From the NCBI GenBank assembly GCA_019414645.1, contig DXLP01000001.1:102065-166064 (forward strand): DNA of 64,000 nt, read 5' to 3'. The stretch is from Collinsella sp. Its GTDB lineage: Bacteria; Actinomycetota; Coriobacteriia; Coriobacteriales; Coriobacteriaceae. Shown one piece after another: positions 58,702 through 64,000 of the stretch (the stretch's first letter is position 1; each line of letters opens with the position of its first letter). The position numbers and the translations under genes are program-made. The notes beneath the pieces are model-generated. The model was not told the DNA's origin and did not search any database. It saw nothing but the letters and a program-made list of their open reading frames with translations.

Positions 58702-58738
58702 AACCACCACAAGGGTGCCTGTCCCCTTCGTGGTGGTT
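58702..58738 (-). repeat. REP-like hairpin copy 5 (inverted orientation)
   Basis: AACCACCACAAGG / CCTTCGTGGTGGTT arms flank GTGCCTGTCC, the reverse complement of the loop in the other copies. It lies between rplA and the leu leader. Confidence 0.85.
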
Positions 58739-58755
58739 TCGTTGACTCAAAAGCA

Positions 58756-58792
58756 AGAGACCCGGTCCTGCACGAGGCAGAACCGGGTCTCT
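58756..58792 (-). terminator. Terminator of the secE-nusG-rplKA operon
   Basis: The stem AGAGACCCGGTT / ACCGGGTCTCT with a moderately T-rich tail lies 38 bp after the rplA stop. Confidence 0.8.
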
Positions 58793-58829
58793 TTAGCAAT
58801 GCTTGCTTTGCTCAGGCAGTAACTGTTAG

Positions 58830-59537
58830 TTACTCAGCCAGGAAGTCGCGCTGGATAGCGGGATCGACCTTGACGCCAGGGCCCATGGTGGAAGACACGG
58901 AGATGGACTTGACGTACTTGCCCTTAGCAGAAGAGGGCTTGACGCGCAGAATCTCGGTGTACAGGGCAGCGTAGTTCTCGACGAGCTGCTGCTCGGTGAA
59001 GGACTTCTTGCCCAGGGGCACGTGGCAGATGCCGTAGCGGTCGGCGCGGTACTCAACGCGGCCAGCCTTGAGCTCGGAGACCATCTTGGCGACGTCCATG
59101 GTCACGGTGCCGAGCTTGGGGTTCGGCATGAGGCCACGGGGACCAAGGATCTTACCGATGCGGCCAACCTTGGCCATCATGTTCGGCGTAGCGATAGCGG
59201 CGTCGAAGTTGATCTCGCCCTTCTGAATCTGGGCGACAAGCTCGTCGGAACCGATGATGTCGGCGCCGGCAGCCTCAGCCTCGCGGGCCTTCTCGCCCTC
59301 GGCGAAGACGGCAACACGAACGGTCTTGCCGGTGCCGTGGGGCAGGGAGATGGAACCACGGATGTTCTGGTCAGCCTTACGAGTATCGATGCCCAGACGG
59401 AAGTGGGCCTCGACGGTCTCGTCGAACTTGGCGGTGTCGAGCTCCTTAATGAGCTTGGCAGCCTGAAGGGGGGTGTAGAGCGTGGCGCGATCGATCTTCT
59501 CGGCAGCGGCGTTATAGCTCTTACCATGCTTAGCCAT
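58830..59537 (-). CDS. rplA: 50S ribosomal protein L1
   Basis: L1 forms the mobile E-site stalk and represses its own operon in E. coli. The 235-residue protein opens [20 protein letters not shown]. It contains [40 protein letters not shown] and [14 protein letters not shown], all conserved. The ATG at 59537 is 8 nt after AGGAGG; the ATG at 59543 is too close to it. rplJL, usually next, is 23 kb away. Confidence 0.97.
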   Translation of the reverse strand: MAKHGKSYNAAAEKIDRATLYTPLQAAKLIKELDTAKFDETVEAHFRLGIDTRKADQNIRGSISLPHGTGKTVRVAVFAEGEKAREAEAAGADIIGSDELVAQIQKGEINFDAAIATPNMMAKVGRIGKILGPRGLMPNPKLGTVTMDVAKMVSELKAGRVEYRADRYGICHVPLGKKSFTEQQLVENYAALYTEILRVKPSSAKGKYVKSISVSSTMGPGVKVDPAIQRDFLAE

Positions 59538-59654
59538 GTGCATTACCTCCTGTGGTTAAACGGGCGTGAGCCCTCCCACATCGTATCGTGTGCCCTATTG
59601 CACACATTTAACGGGCGCCCAGGTCGGAGCACCCGTCATTACCTAAAGAAATCG

Positions 59655-60083
59655 CTACTCAGCGATGGTGACGCCCATGGAACGGGCGGTACCGGCGATG
59701 ATCTTCTTGGCGGCGTCAATGTCGTTGGCATTGAGGTCCGGCATCTTGATCTCGGCGATCTTGGTGAGCTGCTCCTGAGAGAGCTGACCAACCTTGTCGG
59801 CCTGGGGCTTAGCGGAACCAGACTTGAGGTTCAGCTCCTTCTTGATGAGGTGAGCCGCCGGCGGGGTCTTGGTGATGAAGGAGAAGGACTTGTCCTCGTA
59901 GACAGAGATCTCAACGGGGATGATGTCGCCCTTCTTGTCCTGCGTCTCGGCGTTAAAGGCCTGGCAGAACTGCATGATGTTCACGCCAGCAGCGCCCAGG
60001 GCGGGGCCGACGGGAGGAGCGGGGTTAGCTGCACCAGCAGGAATCTGGAGCTTAATGACGTTGGCAACCTTCTTCTCAGCCAT
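59655..60083 (-). CDS. rplK: 50S ribosomal protein L11
   Basis: L11 is part of the GTPase-associated centre. The 142-residue protein opens [30 protein letters not shown]. It continues with [19 protein letters not shown] and the C-terminal RNA-binding domain ([20 protein letters not shown]). ATG 60083 is preferred to 60089 because of the spacing to GAAAGGA. The gap to rplA (about 117 bp) contains GGGCG-type inverted repeats that could be an L1 target, not proven. Confidence 0.97.
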   Translation of the reverse strand: MAEKKVANVIKLQIPAGAANPAPPVGPALGAAGVNIMQFCQAFNAETQDKKGDIIPVEISVYEDKSFSFITKTPPAAHLIKKELNLKSGSAKPQADKVGQLSQEQLTKIAEIKMPDLNANDIDAAKKIIAGTARSMGVTIAE

Positions 60084-60203
60084 GGTCATTCCTTTCGAAT
60101 CACGAGTGTGAAGTACTTGCTATATCGTAAGCACGCACGTGTTAGAAGCACTCCTGAGATGAGCAGTCACAGAAGAAGCACGCTCGCGCGAACGGACGAA
60201 AAC

Positions 60204-60740
60204 TTAAGCGATGACAGCGACCTGGTTAAAGTCGAGCTCGACCGGCGTCTCGCGGCCAAAGATCATCAGCGTGACCTTGAGCTTGCCAGCCTCGGTGTTA
60301 ACCTCGGAGACCTTGCCATCAAAGTCGGTAAGCGGGCCATCGGTGACGCGGACGGACGTGCCGACCTGAATATCAACCGAGGTGCGCTTGGGCGAATCGC
60401 CCTTACCGGGACGACGAGTCATCTTGTTGTACTCGTCGCGGGAAAGCGGAGCGGGCTTGCCGTTGCCGCCCAGGAAACCGGTGACGCCAGGCGTGTTACG
60501 AACGCACGTCCAAGCATCGTCATCCATCTCCATGCGGACTAGAACATAACCCGGGAAGATCTTGGAATCCTTGGTCTCGCGCTTGCCACCCTCTTTAATC
60601 TCGGTGACGCGCTCCATAGGAATCTCGATATCAAAGATACGATCCTGCATGCCCATGGTCTCGATGCGATGCTCGAGATCGGACTTAACGCGGTTCTCGT
60701 ATCCAGAGTAAGTGTGAACGACGTACCAACGCTTAGACAT
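60204..60740 (-). CDS. nusG: Transcription termination/antitermination factor NusG
   Basis: NusG binds RNA polymerase and links it to ribosomes or Rho. The 178-residue protein has the NGN domain (KRWYVVHTYSGYENRVKSDL, FPGYVLVRMEMDDDAW) and the C-terminal KOW domain (VRVTDGPLTDFDGKVSEVN). The ATG at 60740 is 3 bp after the secE stop. Confidence 0.97.
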   Translation of the reverse strand: MSKRWYVVHTYSGYENRVKSDLEHRIETMGMQDRIFDIEIPMERVTEIKEGGKRETKDSKIFPGYVLVRMEMDDDAWTCVRNTPGVTGFLGGNGKPAPLSRDEYNKMTRRPGKGDSPKRTSVDIQVGTSVRVTDGPLTDFDGKVSEVNTEAGKLKVTLMIFGRETPVELDFNQVAVIA

Positions 60741-60743
60741 GGT

Positions 60744-61082
60744 TTAGCCCCTCAATCCAGAGAACAGAGCAAGAGCCTCGCCAAAGCCAGCATCGAGCAG
60801 AGCGATGACGACGCCGACGACGATCAGAGAAGCGCAAACGACGACCGAGTAGTTCACGAGCTCCTTCTTATCGGGCCACGTGACACGCTTCATCTCGGAC
60901 TTGACCGAAGCGAAATACTTCTTGGTGCGGGCGAAGAAACCAGGCTTCTCGTTCTTCTTGGACTTCGCAGCCTTCTCGTTCTTCTTGGCAACGGCCTTCT
61001 TGGCCTCAACCTTGGAGTTGGCGGCAGCGTTGTTGGCAGGCGCCTGCTGCTGAGCCTTCTTCTTGTTCTTCTTGTTGGCCAT
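60744..61082 (-). CDS. secE: Preprotein translocase subunit SecE
   Basis: SecE is the essential clamp of the SecYEG channel. The 112-residue protein has a lysine/alanine-rich N-terminal extension of about 48 residues, the conserved amphipathic helix (FASVKSEMKRVTWPDKKELV) and one membrane segment (YSVVVCASLIVVGVVIALLD). It is followed directly by nusG, as in most bacteria. Confidence 0.96.
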   Translation of the reverse strand: MANKKNKKKAQQQAPANNAAANSKVEAKKAVAKKNEKAAKSKKNEKPGFFARTKKYFASVKSEMKRVTWPDKKELVNYSVVVCASLIVVGVVIALLDAGFGEALALFSGLRG

Positions 61083-61121
61083 TTGGGTTACCTCCGCGCA
61101 ATGCGCTTATACATGAGTAAA

Positions 61122-61149
61122 CCGTAAGCTCCCAATTGGGAGCTTACGG
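61122..61149. terminator. Perfect palindrome between tRNA-Trp and secE
   Basis: A 28 bp perfect palindrome with 14-base arms (CCGTAAGCTCCCAA / TTGGGAGCTTACGG) is followed by TTTACT on the minus strand. It may be a partial terminator or a processing site that separates the rpmG-tRNA part from secE-nusG. Confidence 0.65.
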
Positions 61150-61158
61150 AATAATGAC

Positions 61159-61234
61159 TGGCACGCCAGGAAGGACTCGAACCCTCAACACTCGGTTTTG
61201 GAGACCGATGCTCTACCAATTGAACTACTGGCGT
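61159..61234 (-). tRNA. tRNA-Trp (CCA)
   Basis: This 76 nt cloverleaf has a seven-pair acceptor stem ACGCCAG/CTGGCGT, an anticodon loop CTCCAAA (anticodon CCA), the T-loop GGTTCGAGTCC and an encoded 3' CCA. It lies between rpmG and secE, its usual place. Confidence 0.96.
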
Positions 61235-61247
61235 ATGTGACTAGAGA

Positions 61248-61397
61248 CTAGCGAGTCTCTTTGTGCAGCGTGTGGTGACGGCACCAGGGGCAATACTTCT
61301 TGATCTCCATACGATCAGGCATGGTCGACTTGTTCTTGGTGGTCGTATAGTTGCGGCGCTTGCACTCAGTGCACGCAAGAGTAACTAGAGTACGCAT
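61248..61397 (-). CDS. rpmG: 50S ribosomal protein L33
   Basis: This 49-residue zinc-binding L33 has two cysteine pairs, CTEC (residues 9-12) and CPWC (36-39), so it is the C+ form. The translation runs [21 protein letters not shown] and then [20 protein letters not shown] to HKETR. It starts at 61397 and has 18 bp to tRNA-Trp downstream. Its promoter shares an 18 bp block with that of the tRNA-tuf cluster. Confidence 0.95.
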   Translation of the reverse strand: MRTLVTLACTECKRRNYTTTKNKSTMPDRMEIKKYCPWCRHHTLHKETR

Positions 61398-61442
61398 GTA
61401 TCCTGAACCTTTCATTTCCGCCCCGTACGGGCACGAGTTGAT

Positions 61443-61472
61443 ACTTTATCAGCTCTACGTAAGTGCTGTCAA
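61443..61472 (-). promoter_or_regulatory. Promoter of rpmG-tRNA-Trp-secE-nusG
   Basis: The minus strand has TTGACA (61467-61472), an 18 bp spacer and TAAAGT (61443-61448). The block GAGGTTTTCGTTGACAGC (61465-61482) is identical to that of the tRNA-Tyr promoter at 63296-63313. Confidence 0.75.
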
Positions 61473-61617
61473 CGAAAACCTCGAATCAATTGGTTCTCGG
61501 TGAACCCATTCATATTTGGAACACATCAATGGAGCCAACGAGATCTAATCGACGGTGCACCCAGGACCATTATCGATCCTCTCGACACCAGCAACGGCTC
61601 AATATCCATTGCAGAAA

Positions 61618-61649
61618 AGAACCCGGCACCCATATAAGTGCCGGGTTCT
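61618..61649 (-). terminator. Terminator of tuf
   Basis: The stem AGAACCCGGCAC / GTGCCGGGTTCT is followed by TTTTC on the minus strand, 28 bp after the tuf stop. The 120 bp between it and the rpmG promoter shows no gene. Confidence 0.9.
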
Positions 61650-61676
61650 CTAAGTCAGCTATATCAAAGAGCTAAT

Positions 61677-62867
61677 TTACTCAATGATCGTGGAGACGAT
61701 GCCCGAACCGACGGTGTGGCCGCCCTCGCGGATAGCGAAGCGCAGGCCCTCCTCCATGGCGATCGGGTGGATGAGGTCGCCCTCGATGGTGATGTGGTCA
61801 CCAGGCATAGCCATCTCGGTGCCCTCGGGGAGCTTGACCGTACCGGTAACGTCGGTGGTACGGAAGTAGAACTGAGGACGATAACCATCGAAGAACGGGG
61901 TGTGACGGCCGCCCTCCTCCTTGGTCAGAACGTAGATCTCGCCGGTGAACTTGGTGTGCGGGGTAACCGAACCGGGCTTGCAGAGAACCTGGCCGCGCTC
62001 GATGTCCTCGCGCTTGATGCCGCGGAGCAGCAGACCGACGTTGTCGCCAGCCTCGCAGAAGTCCATGGACTTACGGAACATCTCGATACCGGTAACGACG
62101 GTGTTCTGGGTATCCTTGATGCCGACGATCTCGACGGGCTCGTTGAGCTTGAGCTCACCGCGCTCGACACGGCCGGTAGCAACGGTACCACGGCCGGAGA
62201 TGGTCATAACGTCCTCAACGGCCATCAGGAACGGGAGGTCGTTGTTACGAGCAGGCGTCGGGATGTACTCGTCGACAGCCTTCATGAGCTCGCGGATGGC
62301 GTCCATCCACTTGGCGTCGCCCTCGAGAGCGCCCAGAGCGGAACCACGGATGACGGGGATGTCGTCGCCGGGGAAATCGTACTCGGAGAGGAGCTCACGG
62401 GTCTCCATCTCGACGAGGTCGATGAGCTCGTCATCGTCGACCATGTCGCACTTGTTCAGGAAGACGACGATGTAAGGAACGCCGACCTGACGGGCGAGCA
62501 GGATGTGCTCGCGGGTCTGAGCCATGGGGCCGTCGGTAGCAGCGATGACCAGGATAGCGCCGTCCATCTGAGCAGCACCGGAGATCATGTTCTTGACGTA
62601 GTCAGCGTGGCCCGGGCAGTCAACGTGAGCGTAGTGACGGGCAGCAGTCTCGTACTCGACGTGGGAGACGGAGATCGTAATGCCGCGCTCGCGCTCCTCG
62701 GGAGCCTTGTCGATGTTCTCGAACGCAGTGAAGTCAGCCTTGCAGCCCTCGGTCTCGGAGAGAACCTTGGTGATGGCAGCGGTCAGCGTGGTCTTGCCGT
62801 GGTCGACGTGACCAATGGTGCCGATGTTAACATGCGGCTTAGTGCGCTCAAACTTCTCTTTGGCCAT
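61677..62867 (-). CDS. tuf: Elongation factor Tu
   Basis: EF-Tu delivers aminoacyl-tRNA to the ribosome. The 396-residue protein has the P-loop [36 protein letters not shown] and the domain 2-3 segments [13 protein letters not shown] and [13 protein letters not shown]. It lies behind three tRNA genes, the tufB-like position. No second copy is present between fusA and rpsJ in this window. Confidence 0.98.
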   Translation of the reverse strand: MAKEKFERTKPHVNIGTIGHVDHGKTTLTAAITKVLSETEGCKADFTAFENIDKAPEERERGITISVSHVEYETAARHYAHVDCPGHADYVKNMISGAAQMDGAILVIAATDGPMAQTREHILLARQVGVPYIVVFLNKCDMVDDDELIDLVEMETRELLSEYDFPGDDIPVIRGSALGALEGDAKWMDAIRELMKAVDEYIPTPARNNDLPFLMAVEDVMTISGRGTVATGRVERGELKLNEPVEIVGIKDTQNTVVTGIEMFRKSMDFCEAGDNVGLLLRGIKREDIERGQVLCKPGSVTPHTKFTGEIYVLTKEEGGRHTPFFDGYRPQFYFRTTDVTGTVKLPEGTEMAMPGDHITIEGDLIHPIAMEEGLRFAIREGGHTVGSGIVSTIIE

Positions 62868-62914
62868 AAAGCCCTCCTCTTAACAGGTCGTCCCCGGACG
62901 GGACTTTGCCTTTA

Positions 62915-62968
62915 TACCATAGTGGCCTCTCAACATACTATTGAGAAGCCACCGTGTTACCTATGGTA
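62915..62968 (-). promoter_or_regulatory. Structured leader between tRNA-Met and tuf
   Basis: GTGGCTTCTCAA / TTGAGAGGCCAC (62922-62953, one mismatch) form a stem, and TACCATAG / CTATGGTA arms enclose it. The outer arm overlaps the tRNA-Met 3' end, so folding may compete with or mark tRNA processing. Confidence 0.45.
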
Positions 62969-63040
62969 GCGGTGACTGGATTCGAACCAGTGACGCCACG
63001 GGTATGAACCGTGTGCTCTAACCAACTGAGCTACACCGCC
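62964..63040 (-). tRNA. tRNA-Met (CAT)
   Basis: This 77 nt tRNA has acceptor GGCGGTG/CACCGCT, anticodon loop TTCATAC with anticodon CAT, T-loop GGTTCGAATCC and encoded CCA. The sequence looks elongator-like. tRNA-Ile with a modified CAT anticodon cannot be fully excluded. Confidence 0.9.
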
Positions 63041-63043
63041 GGA

Positions 63044-63119
63044 TGGAGCCTGCAACCAGACTTGAACTGGTGACCTCTTCGTTACCAACGAAGTGCTCTA
63101 CCGACTGAGCTATACAGGC
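63044..63119 (-). tRNA. tRNA-Thr (GGT)
   Basis: This 76 nt tRNA has acceptor GCCTGTA/TGCAGGC, anticodon loop TTGGTAA (anticodon GGT) and encoded CCA. It is 3 bp from tRNA-Met. Confidence 0.95.
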
Positions 63120-63129
63120 ACTTGACGGG

Positions 63130-63211
63130 TGGGAGCTATAGGATTCGAACCTATGTAGGCAGAGCCAACGGGTTTACAGCCCGTCCCCATTAACCACTCG
63201 GGCAAACTCCC
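63130..63211 (-). tRNA. tRNA-Tyr (GTA)
   Basis: This class II tRNA of 82 nt has a long variable arm, acceptor GGGAGTT/AGCTCCC, anticodon loop CTGTAAA (anticodon GTA) and T-loop GGTTCGAATCC. CCA is not encoded (ACCC follows the acceptor). Confidence 0.94.
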
Positions 63212-63273
63212 AATCGTTCAAGTATCCGCAGGTCCTTTGGTCTTTTGGACCGCCGCCCCCGCGAACGAAGAAG

Positions 63274-63303
63274 ATAATACGATGCCACCTTGGGAGCTGT
63301 CAA
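63274..63303 (-). promoter_or_regulatory. Promoter of the tRNA-Tyr-Thr-Met-tuf cluster
   Basis: The minus strand has TTGACA (63298-63303), an 18 bp spacer and TATTAT (63274-63279), about 63 bp before tRNA-Tyr. The upstream block GAGGTTTTCG is shared with the rpmG promoter. Confidence 0.8.
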
Positions 63304-63314
63304 CGAAAACCTCT

Positions 63315-63338
63315 AGATACACGGTGCCGGGCGTATCT
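63315..63338 (-). promoter_or_regulatory. Translation-operon motif upstream of the tRNA-tuf cluster
   Basis: On the minus strand this reads AGATACGCCCGGCACCGTGTATCT, an imperfect palindrome with AGATAC/GTATCT ends, just upstream of the shared promoter block. It is related to the copies at rplC, rplB and rpsL. Confidence 0.5.
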
Positions 63339-63539
63339 ATATGCTTTTGACCTGCGGTTTTGCTGAGTTTGGATATGAAGGACGGTGAATTTGCATATAG
63401 CGGTGACATTTCCCGAGGGAACACTTTGGCGTAGTGGAGTGAGCCTGCAGAATATTACTTCGATAACGACTCATTTGCACCTATATATAGGTCGTGGTTG
63501 GGCTTCCCAGACAGAAGATTGCTCTTCCCAGGCAAAATC

Positions 63540-63602
63540 GAGCGTGGATAATCTCCCACCTTGCCGTGCCATCGAGCCCAAAGTGGCAGATTATCCACGC
63601 TC
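63540..63602. repeat. 63 bp inverted repeat with GAGCGTGGATAATCT arms
   Basis: Arms of 23 bp (63540-63562 with 63580-63602, two mismatches) flank a 17 bp centre. A further half-arm (TTTTCCACGCTC, near 63620-63631) follows. No gene overlaps it. Confidence 0.8.
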
Positions 63603-63683
63603 ATTCACTAAGCGGGATATTTTCCACGCTCGTATGTCCGGAAATCCTCGCTCGACCAGGATGACCGGGACCGGCCCGGCCTT

Positions 63684-63902
63684 TGTCTCGATCTGTAACA
63701 ATTAGAGAACATTTTCTCCCCTATCTGTTACAGATCGAGATATTACGCAGAGACCCCAGCTTATGTCTCATTCTGTAACAGCTAGAACGGTTTTCAGCCT
63801 CTTCGTGTTACAGACCGAGATGTTATCGGCCGTCCCTTGGCATTGTCTCGATCTGTAACTATAAGGAGGGTTTTCAGCCCACCCGTGTTACAGATCGAGA
63901 CA
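63684..63902. repeat. Three palindromic units with an 80 bp period
   Basis: Units start at 63684, 63764 and 63844, each 59 bp long. The arms are TGTCTCGATCTGTAACA / TGTTACAGATCGAGA with small variations. Centres (about 25 bp) share a weak TTTT..CC pattern, and spacers of 21 bp are unrelated. It is the same family and period as 57061-57200. Confidence 0.85.
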
Positions 63903-63954
63903 AACCTGAAGCTTGGTGGAAGTCAAACCCGCTTACATATCGACATAAATCAGA

Positions 63955-63977
63955 ACCACCCTTAAAAAGGGTGGTTT
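63955..63977. terminator. Hairpin near the window end
   Basis: The stem AACCACCCTT / AAGGGTGGTT lies next to T- and A-rich DNA. It probably ends a transcript coming from beyond the window. Confidence 0.55.
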
Positions 63978-64000
63978 GCTCTTAGGGTATAACCCACGGG

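Larger units (their letters stand above)
63212..64000. other. Repeat-rich non-coding region upstream of the tRNA-tuf cluster
   Basis: This 789 bp region has no gene that can be supported. It holds the promoter and motif for the tRNA-tuf cluster, a 63 bp palindrome at 63540-63602, three 80 bp-spaced palindromic units at 63684-63902 and a hairpin at 63955-63977. The open frames in it (for example at 63385-63705) have no coding character and run through the repeats. Confidence 0.7.

Noticed and set aside
63540..63602. Replication origin with DnaA boxes (TTATCCAC)
   Set aside because: Only two inverted half-like boxes that are explained by the palindrome itself; no dnaA, dnaN, gyrB or AT-rich unwinding region nearby.
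63385..63705. A 106-codon plus-strand frame in the terminal non-coding region
   Set aside because: It runs through two repeat families, has no ribosome site and no coding-type codon use.
63684..63902. CRISPR array
   Set aside because: The units are long palindromes with variable centres and 21 bp gaps, only three in a row, and no cas gene is in the window.

Overview
This 64 kb window looks chromosomal and fits a high-GC member of the Coriobacteriia, most like Collinsella. That placement is an inference from gene content: fused accDA, fused feoAB, fabK as the only enoyl reductase, and ECF sigma factors paired with one-TM anti-sigma proteins. No 16S gene is present to confirm it.

The backbone is the classic transcription/translation supercluster, all on the minus strand and still in ancestral order when read from right to left: tRNA-Tyr, tRNA-Thr, tRNA-Met, tuf, rpmG, tRNA-Trp, secE, nusG, rplK, rplA // rplJ, rplL / galU / rpoB, rpoC / sigma and anti-sigma pair / rpsL, rpsG, fusA, rpsJ // rplC, D, W, B, rpsS, rplV, rpsC, rplP, rpmC, rpsQ, rplN (cut by the window edge). 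Four blocks interrupt it. The largest are about 14 kb between rpsJ and rplC and about 23 kb between rplA and rplJ.

The 14 kb block (5.8-19.2 kb) carries a complete type II fatty-acid synthesis and acetyl-CoA carboxylase operon (fabH-acpP-fabK-fabD-fabG-fabF-accB-fabZ-accC-accDA). A stand-alone PTS IIC gene sits at its 3' end, and birA is divergent at its head. A CDF cation transporter and a histidine phosphatase follow. Synthesis, carboxylation and biotinylation of the carrier protein are therefore encoded together.

The 23 kb block (35.3-58.8 kb) is mixed: an aminotransferase, a flavodoxin-like protein, a DNA deaminated-base glycosylase, a GH13 amylase, an MFS exporter, FeoAB, an esterase, a PTS IIA protein, AsnRS, a WYL-like regulator, an ABC importer, MscS, a cytoplasmic ParB-like/BMP fusion with a phosphoesterase partner, and a second sigma/anti-sigma pair. 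It ends in the relic of a leucine operon. There an intact-looking leader peptide and attenuator precede a leuA remnant with a lost start codon, a lost catalytic arginine and a stop codon, joined by deletion to the 3' end of leuB.

The non-coding DNA is unusually structured. It holds (i) long nested inverted repeats with a shared core, (ii) a REP-like hairpin that follows plus-strand genes, (iii) a palindrome family repeated with an exact 80 bp period at two loci, and (iv) shared motifs at the promoters of the translation genes.
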